Part shown: positions 34,342 to 45,996 of the stretch, one piece after another
Numbering within the stretch: position 1 is the stretch's first letter
Layout: every line of letters starts with the position of its first letter
Source of the DNA: Elymus sibiricus
Lineage: Eukaryota > Streptophyta > Magnoliopsida > Poales > Poaceae
Direction of reading: 5' to 3'
Assembly (NCBI GenBank): GCA_039707655.1
Contig: CM077666.1
Span: 392,541,886 to 392,605,885 of the forward strand
DNA length: 64,000 bases
Position numbers and translations under genes: made by a program
Notes under the pieces: model-generated
Told to the model about the DNA's origin: nothing
The model's database searches: none
What the model saw: the letters and a program-made list of their open reading frames with translations, nothing else

Positions 34342-35881
34342 TGATACATCTCCAACGTATCTATAATTTTTGATTGTTCCATGCTGTTATATTATCAATC
34401 TTGGATATTTTTATATACATTTACAGCAATTATATATCATTTTTAGAGACTAACCTATTAACCTAGTGCCCAGTGCTAGTTGCTGTTTTTTGCCCTATTT
34501 TTGTTTTACAGAAAATCAATACCAAACGAAGTCCAAATGCCACAAAACTTTTTGGAGATTTTTTTCTGGACAAGATAAACACTAGAAGCTTCAGGAGAGG
34601 GCCAGAAGACCCAGGAGGTGGCCACGAGCCACCAGGGCGCGCCTGGGGGGGCAGGCACGCCCTGGTGCCTCGTGGGCCCCCCTTTTGCTCCGTTTGACCT
34701 AATTCCACCACTATAAATTCAGGAAAAATCAGAAACCCTCAGGGGAGTCCATGAAATACTTTTTCCGCCGCCGTAAGTTTCTTTTCTCGAGCGATCCCAT
34801 CTGGAGGCCTTCTCCGGTACTCCGCCGGAGGGGGGATCGATCATGGAGGGGCTCTACATCAACCTTGCTGCCCTTTCGATGATGCGTGAGTAGTTTACCA
34901 CAGACCTTCGGGTCCATAGTTAGTAGCTAGATGGCTTCTTCTCTCTTTTTGATCTTCAATACAATGTTCTCCTCGATGTTCTTGGAGTTCTATCCGATGT
35001 AATCACTTTTTGCGGTGTGTTTGTTGGGATCCGATGAATTGTGAGTTTATGATCAAATTATCCATGAATATATTTGAGTCTTCTCTGATCTCTTTTATGC
35101 ATGATTATTATAGCCTCGTATTTCTTCTTCGATCTATTGATTTGGTTTGGCCAACTAGATTGATTTATCTTGCCATGGGAAGAGGTGCTTTGTAGTGGGT
35201 TCGATCTTGCGGTGCTCAATCCCAGTGACAGAATGGGACATGACACGTATGTATCATTGCTACTAAGGGTAAAAAGATGGGGTTTATTCATACGTGAGTT
35301 TATCTTGCCTACATCATGTCATCGTTCTTAAGGCTTAACTCCGTTCTTTTATGGACTTAATACACTAGATGGATGCTGGATAGCGGTCGATGTGTGGAGT
35401 AATAGTAGTAGACGCAGGCAGGAGTCGATCTACTTATTTTTGACGTGATGCCGATACACATGATCATTGCCTTGGATATCGTCATGATTATTTGCTTTTC
35501 TATCGATTGCCCAACAGTAATTTGTCCACCCACCGTATGCTACTTTCTCGAGAGAAGCCTCTAGTGAAAACTATGGCCCTCGGGTCTATCTAAATCATAT
35601 TACTAAAACCCTAAAAATATTGCTGCCATTTTCTTTTATTTATTTTATTTTGTATTTTTGTTATTTAATCTTGCAATTAACCGCCGAGGGATTGACAACC
35701 CCTCGTTTGCGTTGGGTGCAAGGATTTGTTGTTTGTGTGCAGGTACTGCTAACGAGGTGTTGCGTGGTTCTCCTACTGGATTGATAACCTTGGTTTCATA
35801 ACTGAGGGAGATACTTACCTCTGCTGTGCTGCATCATCCCTTCCTCTTCGGGGATAAAACCAACGCAAGCTACAAGTAGCA
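34342..35881 (+). repeat. 3' LTR (1540 bp)
   Basis: Copy of 29203-30744 ending CTACAAGTAGCA directly before the target duplication ACCCA. Confidence 0.93.
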
Positions 35882-35886
35882 ACCCA

Positions 35887-36440
35887 CACCTCTTGTTATT
35901 CTCCGGCGACGGCAGCCTCACACCACAGCCGAACCAGTAAACCCTCGTACTTCCCTCCATGTGGGCAACCACTGCCTTGTTTTCCCTGGCTTCGGGTAGT
36001 TCCCTTCCTAGGCCTCACCGTCGTTCACCACCTTGCTGCACTCGGTATGACATCGTCAACGCGGTCAACGAACGACAGCCATCTGAAGAGGACTGTACGT
36101 GGAGAGGCTGACAGCTGGGACCCCCGAGGTCTATGGTCACACAAAAGTAAGTGTCTCCTTATTACACGGAAAAAATTGTTTCCTCCCCCTGACTGCTGGG
36201 ACCCACCAGCTACATCTTCACACGCAAGGAAGAGCCTCCTTATTACACGCAAAAAAATGATTCCTCCCTCCTGACAGCTGGGACCCACTAGCTATATCTT
36301 CGCACGCAAGAAAGTGCCTCCTAATCCTCCTTGACAGCTGGGACCCACCCGATCGAAGCATACGTAGCGTTGTCCGTCTGGTTGCGAACGTGTACGTACA
36401 TACTGGTCGATCGGTCTCTCTGCAACGATGAACATTGGGC
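35887..36440. repeat. Continuation of the interrupted R3 unit
   Basis: After the target duplication, CACACCTCTTGTTATTCTCC continues the R3 block that stopped at 29202 (compare 28575 onward in R2). It is followed by four GACAGCTGGGACCCA-type repeats with CGCAAGGAAGWGCCTCCT words (36110-36350). Confidence 0.7.
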
Positions 36441-36729
36441 ATGTAAGGAGCGGCACGTGTCGTAGTAGAGCCACTGACGTAGCAGTTCAGGCAGCCCTGT
36501 CTAAATCATGTACATGTACGTACAGCCATGCTGCAAAAAATATAGCCACGTACATATATATACGGGCGGGGTCTCGAACGCATACTCGCGCATACGTACG
36601 GCCAAGGCTCATGTACATGGAGAGAGGCAACGCACGGCAGCAACGGCCTCCTATTCATCAGCAGCCAACCGGCTAGGTCGTAACGGAGAAAACAGCGTCC
36701 TGTTCATCGGGAGCCAAGCGACTGGGTCG

Positions 36730-37075
36730 GAACGCGTCCTATTCATTGGGAGCCAACCGGCTTGGACGGAACAGCCGAAACGGGGTCCTATTCATCGACT
36801 CAGGGTCTGGTGTACCGTAAAACGGAGGAAACAGCCTTCTGTTCGACCGCCTACGGTCGAAACGGGGTCCTGTTCATCGGCTGGGGGTCTTGCATACCGC
36901 AAAATGGAGGAAACGGACTTCTGTTCGAGCGCCTACGGTCGAAATGGGGTCCTGTTGATCGGGAGGGCTCTAGCGTACCGCAAAACGGAGGAAACGGACT
37001 TCTCCCCAACTGCCTACGATCGAAACAGGGGTCCTGTTCATCGGGAGGGCTGTGGCGTACCGCAAAACGGGACTC
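36730..37075. repeat. 82 bp minisatellite
   Basis: TACCGYAAAAYGGAGGAAAC recurs with starts at 36813, 36895, 36976 and 37058 (last copy diverging after AAAACGG; spacings 82, 81, 82). Each unit also has CCTACGRTCGAAA and GTCCTGTTSATCGG. Because 82 is not a multiple of three, the long frames here (e.g. 36508-37326) are by-products of low stop density, not genes. Confidence 0.88.
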
Positions 37076-37473
37076 CACGGGCTACTGTTCATCCATGGTC
37101 GACCTCCCTCCAGCCTCCACCAGCTACTGTTCATCCACCGTTGACTTCCTCCAGCCTCCTCCGGCTACTGTTCAACCAACCTCCATGGGGTCCTGTTCAT
37201 CCAGTGCCAACCACCTTCACACGGCCAGGGTACTGTTCATCCACAGCGAACCCACCGGCTGGGGTGGGGCGTACGAGCGGGCGGCAGCAACGGGAACTGT
37301 TCATCCATAGCCAATCAACCGGCTAGGTCAACTCACCATGTCTCGCGCAAGGGGCTCAATCGATGCGTCTCAACTCGTTCTACGTATCGCGCACGCGGCA
37401 GCAACGGGCACTATTCATTGAGAGGCAACCCAACATCGGCTACATCTCGCACGTATGAGGTCTCGACCGGCTT

Positions 37474-37690
37474 CAGTTAGCAGCGAAGGAATCGCTCAGG
37501 TTTAGTTAGCAGTGAAGGAATCGCTCGGGTTCAGTTAGCAGTGAAGGAATCGCTCGGGTTCAGTTAGCAGCAAAGGAATCGCTTGGGTTCAGTTAGAAGC
37601 GAATGGATCGATCGGCTTCAGTACGTAGCTAGTGCGATCGCTCGGGTTCAGTAAGCGAACGCATCGCTCGGGTTCAGTTAGCGAACGCCT
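37474..37690. repeat. ~29 bp minisatellite
   Basis: TTCAGTTAGCAGYGAAGGAA-type units with GGAATCGCTCGGG repeat at 37474, 37503, 37532, 37561 and about 37589, then decay into looser copies with GCGAACGCMTCGC up to 37690. Confidence 0.85.
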
Positions 37691-38037
37691 CGCACACACA
37701 CGCGCGTACAAGAGAGAATCGCGCAAACCACATTGCATCGCTCGTCCCCGACCACCCACCGTAACAGGGAACTTCCCGGAAATTTCCTCGCCCTCACTTC
37801 TACCACGATTTTTTACGTCATGGACGGCCCAAAGAATGTGAATCGGGTGCGTCTCTAGCCCACCCAGTACGAAAAGCCCATTTTCTGTCATAATTTTTTG
37901 TCATAGAAGTAGGAGCCCACCACATCTATGATGATACGTGTTTTTGACACAATTATTGTCATAGAAGTGTCACAACCATGACAGAAAAAGTTTTCGTTCG
38001 GGCCATAGTGTCACGGATGTGTCTTTTTTTTGTAGTG

Positions 38038-38463
38038 GAGGCACAGCAATAGAAGCAAGACCAATAATTTCATCCTTATTAGGTAATTCTTTATCATGAG
38101 GTTGTCTACGAAACTTAGAGAAATTAAACTCATGAGACACCTCACCAAAATTAACACTAACAGTTTCTTTATTGCAATCAATCTTGGCATTAACTGTATT
38201 CAAGAAAGGTCTACCAAATATACTGGGACAAAAATCATCTTGTGGTGATCCAAGAACAAGAAAATTAGTAGGATATTTGATCTTACCACACAAGACTTCA
38301 ACATCTCTAACAATCCCAAGTGGTGAAATAGTATCTCTATTAGCAAGCTTAATAGTAACATCAATATCTTCAATCTCAACAGGTGCAATATCATTCATGA
38401 CTTCTTGATAGAGAGTAAATGGAATAGCACTCACGCTAGCACCAATATCACATAAACCATTGA
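38038..38463 (-). pseudogene. Gypsy aspartic protease fragment (element O)
   Basis: Read on the minus strand, the frame enters at 38463 with LCDIGASVSAIP, a retropepsin active site (D-I-G-A). It continues through TIKLANRDTISPLGIVRDVE, then FGRPFLNTVNAKIDCNKETV, which is typical for protease-domain C termini of plant Gypsy pol. It stops making sense at the CACTA terminus (38037). Both ends are cut by other elements: P at 38464 and the CACTA element. This is the outermost layer of the right-hand nest. Confidence 0.8.
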
Positions 38464-38952
38464 TGGTGTCCTGGATTAGGGGGTGCTAACCTAGCCTGCC
38501 CGTCTCTTCGATTGGGCCGATGGGCCCTCGTGCGTGATCAAGGTGGACTCCGGAGGCCGTGTACAGGAAGCGTGATCAAGATTGTCTCCACCGAAGACTT
38601 GACGTATACTCCAAGATCTCTCCTGCCGCCCTGCTCCTAGATACCGACCTTGTAACCCTAGATCCCCTCCCTGGCATGTATATAAGCCAAGGGGTTTAGC
38701 CCATAGGGGGCACATCAACGCAACATCATTCACCTAGCCCTAGAGTTAGACATACACTACGATCTCGAGGTAGATCAACTCTGTACTCGATACATCTCCA
38801 TCAATATAAACAAGAGCAGGACGTAGGGTTTTACCTCCATCAAGAGGGCCCGAACCTGGGTAAATATCATCTCCCTTGTCTCTGTTACCATTGATCCACG
38901 ATCCACAGTTCGGGACCCCCTACCCCGAGGTCTGCCGGTTTTGACACCAACA
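38464..38952 (+). repeat. 5' LTR of element P (489 bp)
   Basis: Starts TGGTGTCC and ends GACACCAACA, i.e. with short inverted ends. GGCATGTATATAAGCCAAGG (38672-38691) holds a TATA box for the LTR promoter. Confidence 0.8.
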
Positions 38953-38978
38953 CTGGTGCTTTCATTGAGAGTTCCGCT

Positions 38979-40998
38979 GTGCGATCAACGAAAGGGTCGA
39001 TGGCTCATCTGCCGATCAACTGCTCCAACGGCCTCGGGAGCATTTTCGCCCCCGGCCAGCTCTTTGTGTTCGGCAGCATGGTCTTTTGCGCCGACTCGAC
39101 AGGTCATCTAGCCTCTGTCGAGAACTACGCCCCAGGGCGGATCATGACCTTTGGTGGCCTCAAATATACTGCGGATTCCCATGGTGAGCTCATCTTATCG
39201 GGATGGACCCCCGGCCGAATCGAGGACTCATCCGGCTTCGGAGGCTCGACTCTGGAACCGATCTCTGTCGCGGCATCGCTAGAGACCCCCGACGCAACTA
39301 CCTCTGCCGATCCCCTTCCAATTCCCGGTCCGGATATAGATCCGGCTCCCACTTTGGAAATTACGTCAGGATCAGAACTGACCTCGGTGCAGGACCCAGA
39401 ATCACCCCCGGATCCCCCTCGCACTGAAGAAACGTCAAGTTACACTCCGGGCGTACTTCGAGTCAGCCCAACCTATAACACAGCGATAAATCCCGAAGAG
39501 CTGTCTCACCTCAATGAGATGCTGGGTCACATCCAGAGCATGTCCATCTCGGACAGCAAGACTTCGGTCTATGATCAGATCAGACTTAAAGCCGACGATT
39601 GGGAAATCTACATCCCACCCACCACCCACCTAGTCGCCATGGTCGACGACTTAACCGATGTGCTGGACTATGGCGAGGCCACAGACATGGATGAGGATGC
39701 TGATGGCCCCATTGAGAACACCTCGCCCCCGGTAAACGCGGGCAGGTGGACTGCCACGTCCACCTATGATGTTTAGATGGTGGACACCCCCAAATCCCCT
39801 CCAAGACGTCGGCGAAGACGCCGAAGAGGAAATAATGGGGAGCCCAGTGGTAATAACACGACGGCTAATAACGGCGACGCGGAGGACGGTGATGCCGATA
39901 ACCCTGAGGAGGACCTTCAAGCCTCCCCAGTGAGGAATGGCACACCTGACCGACGTCTCAGGGACTCAAATCCCGACGACCTCTTTGAAGGGGCTGACGA
40001 TAACTACATGCCAGAATCCGAGGAGGACGAGAGCCTCAGTACCGAGGATTACATCATTCCCAAAGACCCTTTTGAACAAGAGCGCTTCCGCGGCGCCTCA
40101 TTGCGATGGCCCAGAGCATGAAATGCAAGCAGCAGCTGCTGCAGGCCAATACCGACGCACTGAATGAAAAGTGGGCCGAAGTGCTCTCCACCGAGCAAGA
40201 CTTGGAAAACCGGTGCCATAGTGCGCCAAAATCATACCCATGTAGGCGTCTCTTGCCGGAGTTCGACGAGGAGCTCGCTGACGACCACGACCGACCCCTA
40301 GAGGCCGGGACAGGCCAAGACGAGAAAACCTCAGTGACTGGCCACCTCCACGCCATTATGGCAAGGACCCCGTGGATTACCTAGATCCTCACGACGCCAG
40401 ACGTCGCTTCGAGGAAAACAGGGCACCCCCTCGGTCCATCTTTGGATCAAGGGGACGCACGCCTGCCGGGCTTGACGGCTACGATGCCTGGATGGACCGA
40501 AATGGCTGTGCCCGAGATCAGGCCTACTCACGGCTCTCTCCCGACCTCCGACGAGATGCTCCTCGGTCCTGAGGTCCGGCCCATCCGATCTGCTTCACAG
40601 ACAGGGTGATGGAACATCAATTCCCCGAAGGATTCAAGCCCATCAATATCGAATCATACGATGGCACCACCGATCCAGCAGTATGGATCGAGGACTTCCT
40701 TCATCACATACACATGGCCAATGGAGATGATCTCCATGCCATCAAATATTTGCCGCTCAAACTAAAGGGACCGGCTAGGCATTGGCTTAACTGCCTGCCT
40801 CCTCACTCTATTGGCAGCTGGGAGGCCCTAGAGGATGCTTTCCGAGCAAACTTCCAGGGCACGTACGTCCAACCTCCAGACGCTGACGATCTCAGCCGTG
40901 TCACCCAGCAGCCAGGCGAATCAGCCCGGAAAATCTGGAAAGGTTCCTCACCAAGAAGAACCAAATCATAGATTCTTCCGAAGCCGAGGCTATCGCTG
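38979..40998 (+). pseudogene. Gag polyprotein of element P, with stops and frameshifts
   Basis: The frame opens at 38979 (acidic Pro/Ser-rich, FAPGQLFVFGSM) and reaches TAG at 39774-39776. It continues in the same frame with an Arg-rich stretch (SPPRRRRRRRR) to 40121, shifts (KQQLLQANTDALNEKWAEVL), shifts again (YLDPHDARRRF) and resumes at 40606 with the conserved gag core (GFKPINIESYDGTTDPAVWI, then LPLKLKGPARHWLNCLP and the end of the core near 40960). Element Q cuts it at 40998. It forms the particle of a Gypsy element in life. Here it has one nonsense codon and at least two frameshifts. Confidence 0.75.
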
Positions 40999-41253
40999 TG
41001 CTACTTGTAGCTTGCGTTGGTTTTATCCCCGAAGAGGAAGGGATGATGCAGCACATCAGAGGTAAGTATTTCCCTCAGTTATGAAACCAAGGTTATCAAT
41101 CCAGTAGGAGAACCACGCAACACCTTGTTAGTAGTACCTGCACACAAACAACAAATCCTTGCACCCAACGCAAACGAGGGGTTGTCAATCCCTCGGCGGT
41201 CAATTGCAAGATTAAATTGTATGTGATAGATAGATTGATTGAAACAAAAATAC
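40999..41253 (-). mobile_element. LTR fragment Q, inverted copy of the 29203-type LTR end
   Basis: TGCTACTTGTAGCTTGCGTT onward is the reverse complement of the last ~255 bp of the 29203-30744 LTR (shared GAAGAGGAAGGGATGATGC and CACCTCGTTAGCAG-like blocks). It begins exactly at the LTR edge, so a minus-oriented element inserted at 40999. It is cut at 41253 by element R. Confidence 0.85.
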
Positions 41254-42313
41254 TATAACACCCAGGATTTTGCCTTTTTCTTTTATTTGGTTTTATTGAA
41301 TATTTTATTTGCATTTGATGTTTTCTGTCAACTCTTTTGGACTTACCCCTTGGAATTTATTTTTGATTTTCTTCCAAGTGGGTTCTATCATCCATAAACC
41401 CTCCCTAGACCTTATCCCTCTCACCTTAATGCCATTGGGTATTTTTATTTAATGGCATTATATTCTTTTTCCCTCTGAATATGCCTATTTTCTCACATAG
41501 CTATGAAGCAACCCCCATTTTTATTGCTCTAAAACTTCCAAGAAAATTCCCAAATATTCTTTGGATCATGCCTCACCTTCCTATGCAAAAATATCCCATG
41601 GTCATTTGGAAATTTTCAGCCAAGGAAAATGTTTTGCTTCTGGTCAGAAATGGCACTTTGTGAAGCAACTATATTTTTCCTTGATCTTTTTAAGTTGAAA
41701 TTTTTACAACATGACTACCCTCCTAAGTAATGCCTAACCCCAAAATTTCAGCTCCATTCTCCCAGCCGTTTGTCGCCAGTGTTTGGAGCACGTTTCTGTC
41801 CAGAAACTTTGCTGCTTGCTCTAGTCACCTCCAGTGAGCCACTTGGTAAGACCAGAGCATTTCTCGGCACCGCGTTGAAGGGACAAATCGGTGGACATGG
41901 TGTGGCAGCGCTGAAAGCACCCCACGTTCCAGTGCATGTGGTGACCGCGTGAGAGTGCGGTGCACTGCATGCGCTCGCCGTGCTCTGTGCGTCGGGCCCC
42001 TCGGCCACCGCCCATTCGCCCTCCCTGTGACACCGCACCGTGCCCCAGTCCCGCAGCCAACTCCAGCACGCCACCCAGGCCTCTCCCTGTTCCTCCCCGA
42101 CGCCAGCAAGCTGCTCGCCGGAAGCGGCCAAGAGCTACGCGGCGGAATAGTGAGCTCGCATGCCCGCATACTCCGCGTAGTGCGCGCCACTGTGACCGCA
42201 CGCGTGCACCGCGTAGCCCTGTGCTCCACTGCTTCTCCCCACGCGGAGCCCATGCTTATCTCCTCCTCTACAGCTCATCGCCGGCGGGCACCCGAAGTCG
42301 GGCGAGCTCCATC

Positions 42314-42321
42314 TATAAATA
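42314..42321 (+). promoter_or_regulatory. TATA box of the R LTR
   Basis: TATAAATA in the context CATCTATAAATAGAAGC. The equivalent box in element T is GGCCAGCTATAAATAGAGGC, so the core promoter is conserved between the two LTRs. Confidence 0.75.
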
Positions 42322-43105
42322 GAAGCTCCCACAACTCATTCTGATCATCGCTCTCACCTCATTTGGCCACAAACTACTCCCCCACGAGCGCGGCAAGGCC
42401 GGGAGGGCCTCTCGCCGCCGTTGATCGCCGGAACCCGCCGCGGATCCCCCACCACCGTGCACTCATCCTAGCCCATCCCAGCTCCAACCACTGCTTCCCC
42501 CGAGACCGCGGTGACCTCCTGAGCTCGACGGTGCCAAGAGCTCACCGGATTGTCGCCGGAATAGCCGAGTCCGAGAAGCTCCGCCGCTACCGTCTCTGGA
42601 GAGGAAGATTCCGACGCCGTCCGTCCACCCCCGCCGTCACTTCGGGTACGTACGTGTTCGCCGTGCTGCCCTGAGTCCATCCCGCCCAACTCCGGTGACC
42701 ACCGTGGACTCCTCGTCGGAGTATCACTGGCGAAAGCGCCGCTCTCTCTTTTCCCTCCCTCTCTCCTATTTAATCCTGAGAGCGGGACCCACCCGTCAGC
42801 CTCTCTCTCGCCCTCCCGAAGTGGTACGAGTGGAGGCGTATTCGCCGAATACGCCTTCGACGTGGCTATTTCTGGATTTTCGGTTAAAATCATTTAAATG
42901 GAAATTTTGACCAGATTCAACCCAACTTTGACCAGCTATAACTTTTAATCTATAAGTCCAATTGAGTTGATTCTTTTTGCTACTGGTTTGAAAAATTCCA
43001 ATGTTTCTGTATGCCAAATTTCAGAAATTTTCTTGCTGTTTAGAATTTCTGGTGCAATAAACAGTGTTATGTGACATTTTCTTTTTGCATTTAAAATATT
43101 TTCAG

Positions 43106-43162
43106 AAGAACCTAGTTGTGTTGGAGAAGGCCAGGAGTATTGTGACACTCCTCTGAACCAAG
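43106..43162 (+). other. Exon-like acidic segment A in the R LTR
   Basis: It is preceded by ATATTTTCAG and followed by GCAAGC (AAG/GCAAGCC). At 57 nt it reads, as codons 2+18+1, EPSCVGEGQEYCDTPLNQ after a split first codon. Segments of the same design occur in T (63 nt) and S (72 nt), all in the same phase with a GC-type donor. Confidence 0.5.
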
Positions 43163-44258
43163 GCAAGCCACAACATTCATATGCAAGGATGGCATTGCAA
43201 TGACTTTGGTTTAATTGAATTAAATTCATCATATATTCACTATTTAAAATAATTTGCTATGTAGATCTTATTGCATAGACTTTGTTCTTGTCATTTTGAT
43301 AATATGCAGTAGGGTATATGCTTACTTGCTAATGTAGGCAGTAGGAATCATGTCATATGCACATCTGGTAGTATGATGCATTCATCATCCATGATCGTGA
43401 CCCGTGCATCCATTCACACACTATGGCTCGAATCATTTCATTTCAATTTAAACTTGATGTTAATTCAACTTGAACATGCTGTTGATCGAGTCATGGTGCC
43501 ACCGAATCGAGCTCACCAGTGCAACCACACTTGCCTGGATGGGGAGGCCCTAATGCGGTCTATTGTCATGCCTCTCGCCGGTGCCTCCTACGAGGGAAGG
43601 TTGTGCTCTGGCGCTACCCTGGCCCGGTAGGCAGTCATAACCTTGAGGACCCGAGTTTTATGGTACCGAGGTCCCCGTTTGGGACGATGTTTATGTTTGG
43701 CCACGACGGTGGCGGCCACAGAGGTGGCGGGTGTCACAAGTTGGCATCGGGGTCACCCATGACATAGCCCAAAGGGGAGTTTGTCGGAATGGCCGGGAGA
43801 GTGTCATGCAATAGATTGGTTTTGTCAGAATGTCATTGGTCCACCCGAATGGGAGCACGAGGCCATGAGTTCCGTAGTGTGGGTACAGTGTACTAACCTC
43901 TGCAAAGTGTATAATCTATCGATAGCCGCGTCCTCGGATATGGACATAGTTCGTAGTAGGTCACACCGTGGGTCAACAGACATAAATAACTTGCACACTA
44001 AGATTCACCAGATGGCACATGCAGAAATGGTGATCGAGTGAGGATCACTATGAAAGGTATGGATGTGATCACGTGAGGATCACGTTGGTAAGTTATGAAC
44101 GGTGGTTACGTGGTAACCCCGAGATGGTAAGTTGGTCCCAGGGACCATGGCAATGTTTCACGCACACCTCATGTTGGGTAGTACCATGTTCATGCATTAA
44201 AACCTGTTAAATGCCTTGTTGTTGTTTGTCGCACTTGTTTTGTTTGCTGTGAGCTTGC

Positions 44259-44349
44259 GAGTACATTCAAAGTACTCACCTGGCTTATCATGCCAGATGC
44301 AGGAGAAGCCGTGCGTCGTGTGGATGTCGAGCAGTATGTCGCGCTCTAG
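44259..44349 (+). other. Inverted repeat and exon-like segment B in the R LTR
   Basis: GAGTACATTCAAAGTACTC (44259-44277) lies just before the acceptor TGCCAG (44291-44296). From 44297 the phase continued from segment A reads DAGEAVRRVDVEQYVAL and stops at TAG 44347-44349. The same arrangement occurs in T and S. Confidence 0.5.
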
Positions 44350-44817
44350 GCCGTGTCCCAGCAGTGTCCCTGTGGAGTGGAGTTCCGCTACCTCATCGTT
44401 CCGCTGCCGTGTAGTAGTTCCCTTATCATCGAGGCCCCTGCCATGTCTACTAAATAATGTACATAAGTGCAGCCGCACCGTGTGTGCCGCTTGGCCTCGC
44501 TCATCATGTAATATGTGAACCTATGTTTCCGCTAAGAGATCAATAAAGCGGTTTTTTTCTGTACCAAGTTGTTGTGTATTGCCAGAAGACTTGATCTCTG
44601 GGCTGGCAATGCAAGGTAAACCGGTTGCTCTGAGCCGGGGTGCCACAACGCTTGGTATCTGAGCCGCGCTAACTGTAGGACGCCCTAGACAGCCGACGCG
44701 TTAGAAAATGGTAGTTTTAGCCTCTGTAGTAATTTGAGGTTTGATTCTGCACTTGGGTGTTGCATTGCATGCATATAGTTTACTGTTAATGCTGACCAAC
44801 AAATATTGTGAGTGTAG

Positions 44818-45605
44818 ATGGCACCAGTCCCTTATCCGTACCAGCCTGAGCCGGCACCTTTCACCTTTCCGCATCTGCTTAGCAACGTGTGGCGCCGACT
44901 CTACCCCAACGGTGATGACCTCGTGTACCAGGTGTACCGAGAGCAGCTTGCTTATGGTGTTTACGAGTATCACGCGGAGGTCATCATGCACAACAGTACC
45001 GTGTTGGGCACTTACACTCCCTCCACTAAGGTCGGGACTGCTTCTACACCCGACCAGGCGGTCCAGTTTGCAGCATTCGAGGCTATCACTGACTTGCGCT
45101 ATAACGAGATTCAGATGCAGACTCACCCAGGTTTCTATTTCTATCCGTCCCTGTTTGAGTCAGGACAGATCCGCTTCCCTTACATTGATCCGGAGTGTGA
45201 CCGATCCGCCAGTCACCTGTCTCATTACATAGTGGTTGGATACTTTCTGATCATCAGCCTAACCCAGGAGCTGAACCGCGTTCGAGATGAGCTAGCTGCC
45301 GCTCGATCTGCCTTTGCTCCACCTCTACTTATCCACACATCACTTGTACCTCCACCCACACCAGTGACCCCACACCTTCTCAGAGTAACTCAGGCACTTC
45401 GGTAGTGACCCCTCATGAGTCTCCAGCCCAGTGGGCTATGCTTCTCGCTTCCCCAGCCGCTCCGATGTTGCGGAGTCACCCTGCTCCAGACCCTGAGGGA
45501 GAGTCTTCCCGTCAGCATCGTCGTGTTTCCTTTGCTCCAGAGGTATCCGTTATCAGCTCCGATTCGGAGTCCGACACTGAGGAGACACCAGCAGGACCGT
45601 CAGTG
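44818..45605 (+). pseudogene. Extra ORF upstream of gag in R, dsRNA-binding-fold-like
   Basis: The frame starts at 44818 (MAPVPYPYQPEP) about 150 bp after the primer-binding site. Residues ~18-95 show helix, beta strands (DLVYQVYRE, YEYHAEVIM) and a final helix with GTASTPDQAVQFAAFEAI. This has the layout and alanine spacing of the dsRBD signature but lacks its lysines. A Ser/Pro-rich linker follows. A frameshift at about 45400 joins to an acidic tail (VSVISSDSESDTEE) ending near 45611. Element T has a counterpart at 55025. The function is unknown. The dsRBD likeness is inference from pattern, not from a search. Confidence 0.5.
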
Positions 45606-45996
45606 TGTTAGTGTGATCACTGTCGTCGCATGTAGACGAGGATGATGTGGTGTTTGGTTGTATGCATGTAGTAGTACTATCCATGCCGTTGTCCTGTTAT
45701 GTATGTTAGACGATGTATTGTATAATTATGTTGCTTTCTGCTATTCGCTTTGGTTTTTCTCGATTTCTCTTCCGAGTTTGTTGCTTCACCTCCCTATTTT
45801 TCTTGTTTTTCCCAAATGGATGTTGCTCATCTTGATGCTTCGTATTGGAAACATATATAGGATGACAAGGTGTGGCAGTAACTGTTATGGTGGCGACGAT
45901 ACTCCAGTTCGTTGGCCCGCCAGGCAAGCAGGACATTCTCCAGAACCGTATTAGCCACCACCTCCTCCACCTCAAGCACCCACAACAAAGCAGATT

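Larger units (their letters stand above)
29203..35881 (+). mobile_element. Complete Gypsy-type LTR retrotransposon with 1.5 kb LTRs, non-autonomous
   Basis: It is flanked by the 5 bp target duplication ACCCA (29198-29202 and 35882-35886). LTRs begin TGATACATCTCCAACG and end AAGTARCA. The primer-binding site TGGCGCCGTTGCCGGGG is at 30756-30772. The polypurine tract AAGCTTGGGGATGC is at 34328-34341. The interior carries one gag-like frame and no pol, so it depends on a partner. The LTR start resembles the abundant Triticeae Sabrina/WHAM group, but I cannot fix the family by eye. Confidence 0.93.
36441..38037. mobile_element. CACTA transposon, right end
   Basis: It ends TCTTTTTTTTGTAGTG at 38037, reverse complement of a CACTACAAAAAAAAGA terminus. 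Subterminal TGACA/TGTCA and TCATAGAAGT words (37890-38010) are typical. Two minisatellites lie inside. The matching left terminus is not in the window, or has been lost. The repeats back to 26.4 kb probably belong to the same element. No transposase gene is seen. It abuts a Gypsy protease fragment, into which it presumably inserted. Confidence 0.75.
38464..40998 (+). mobile_element. Gypsy LTR retrotransposon P, 5' part
   Basis: LTR at 38464-38952 (TGGTGTCCTGGATTAGG to GACACCAACA), then a primer-binding-type sequence CTGGTGCTTTCATTGAGAG (38952-38970), then gag coding until 40998, where element Q interrupts it. A 3' LTR is expected beyond 64000. The likely left half of the target duplication is ATTGA (38459-38463). 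No pol is visible. Confidence 0.85.
41254..44647 (+). repeat. 5' LTR of element R (3394 bp)
   Basis: AT-rich start, GC-rich middle with a TATA box at 42314, strong donor-like CGG/GTACGTACG at 42646-42647, then exon-like acidic segments at 43106-43162 and 44297-44349, and end TGCCACA. There is no long ORF. The 42345-42646 leader contains no ATG. Confidence 0.85.

Noticed and set aside
36508..37326. 272-codon frame in the CACTA right end
   Set aside because: It runs through an 82 bp minisatellite whose period is not a multiple of three; a second frame is equally open.
37970..38434. Treating the whole minus-strand frame as protease
   Set aside because: The part below 38038 is CACTA terminus translated by chance; only 38038-38463 is protease.
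41748..42893. Several 100-140 codon frames in the R LTR
   Set aside because: GC-rich promoter/leader region, frames on both strands, no domain; no ATG in the predicted leader exon.
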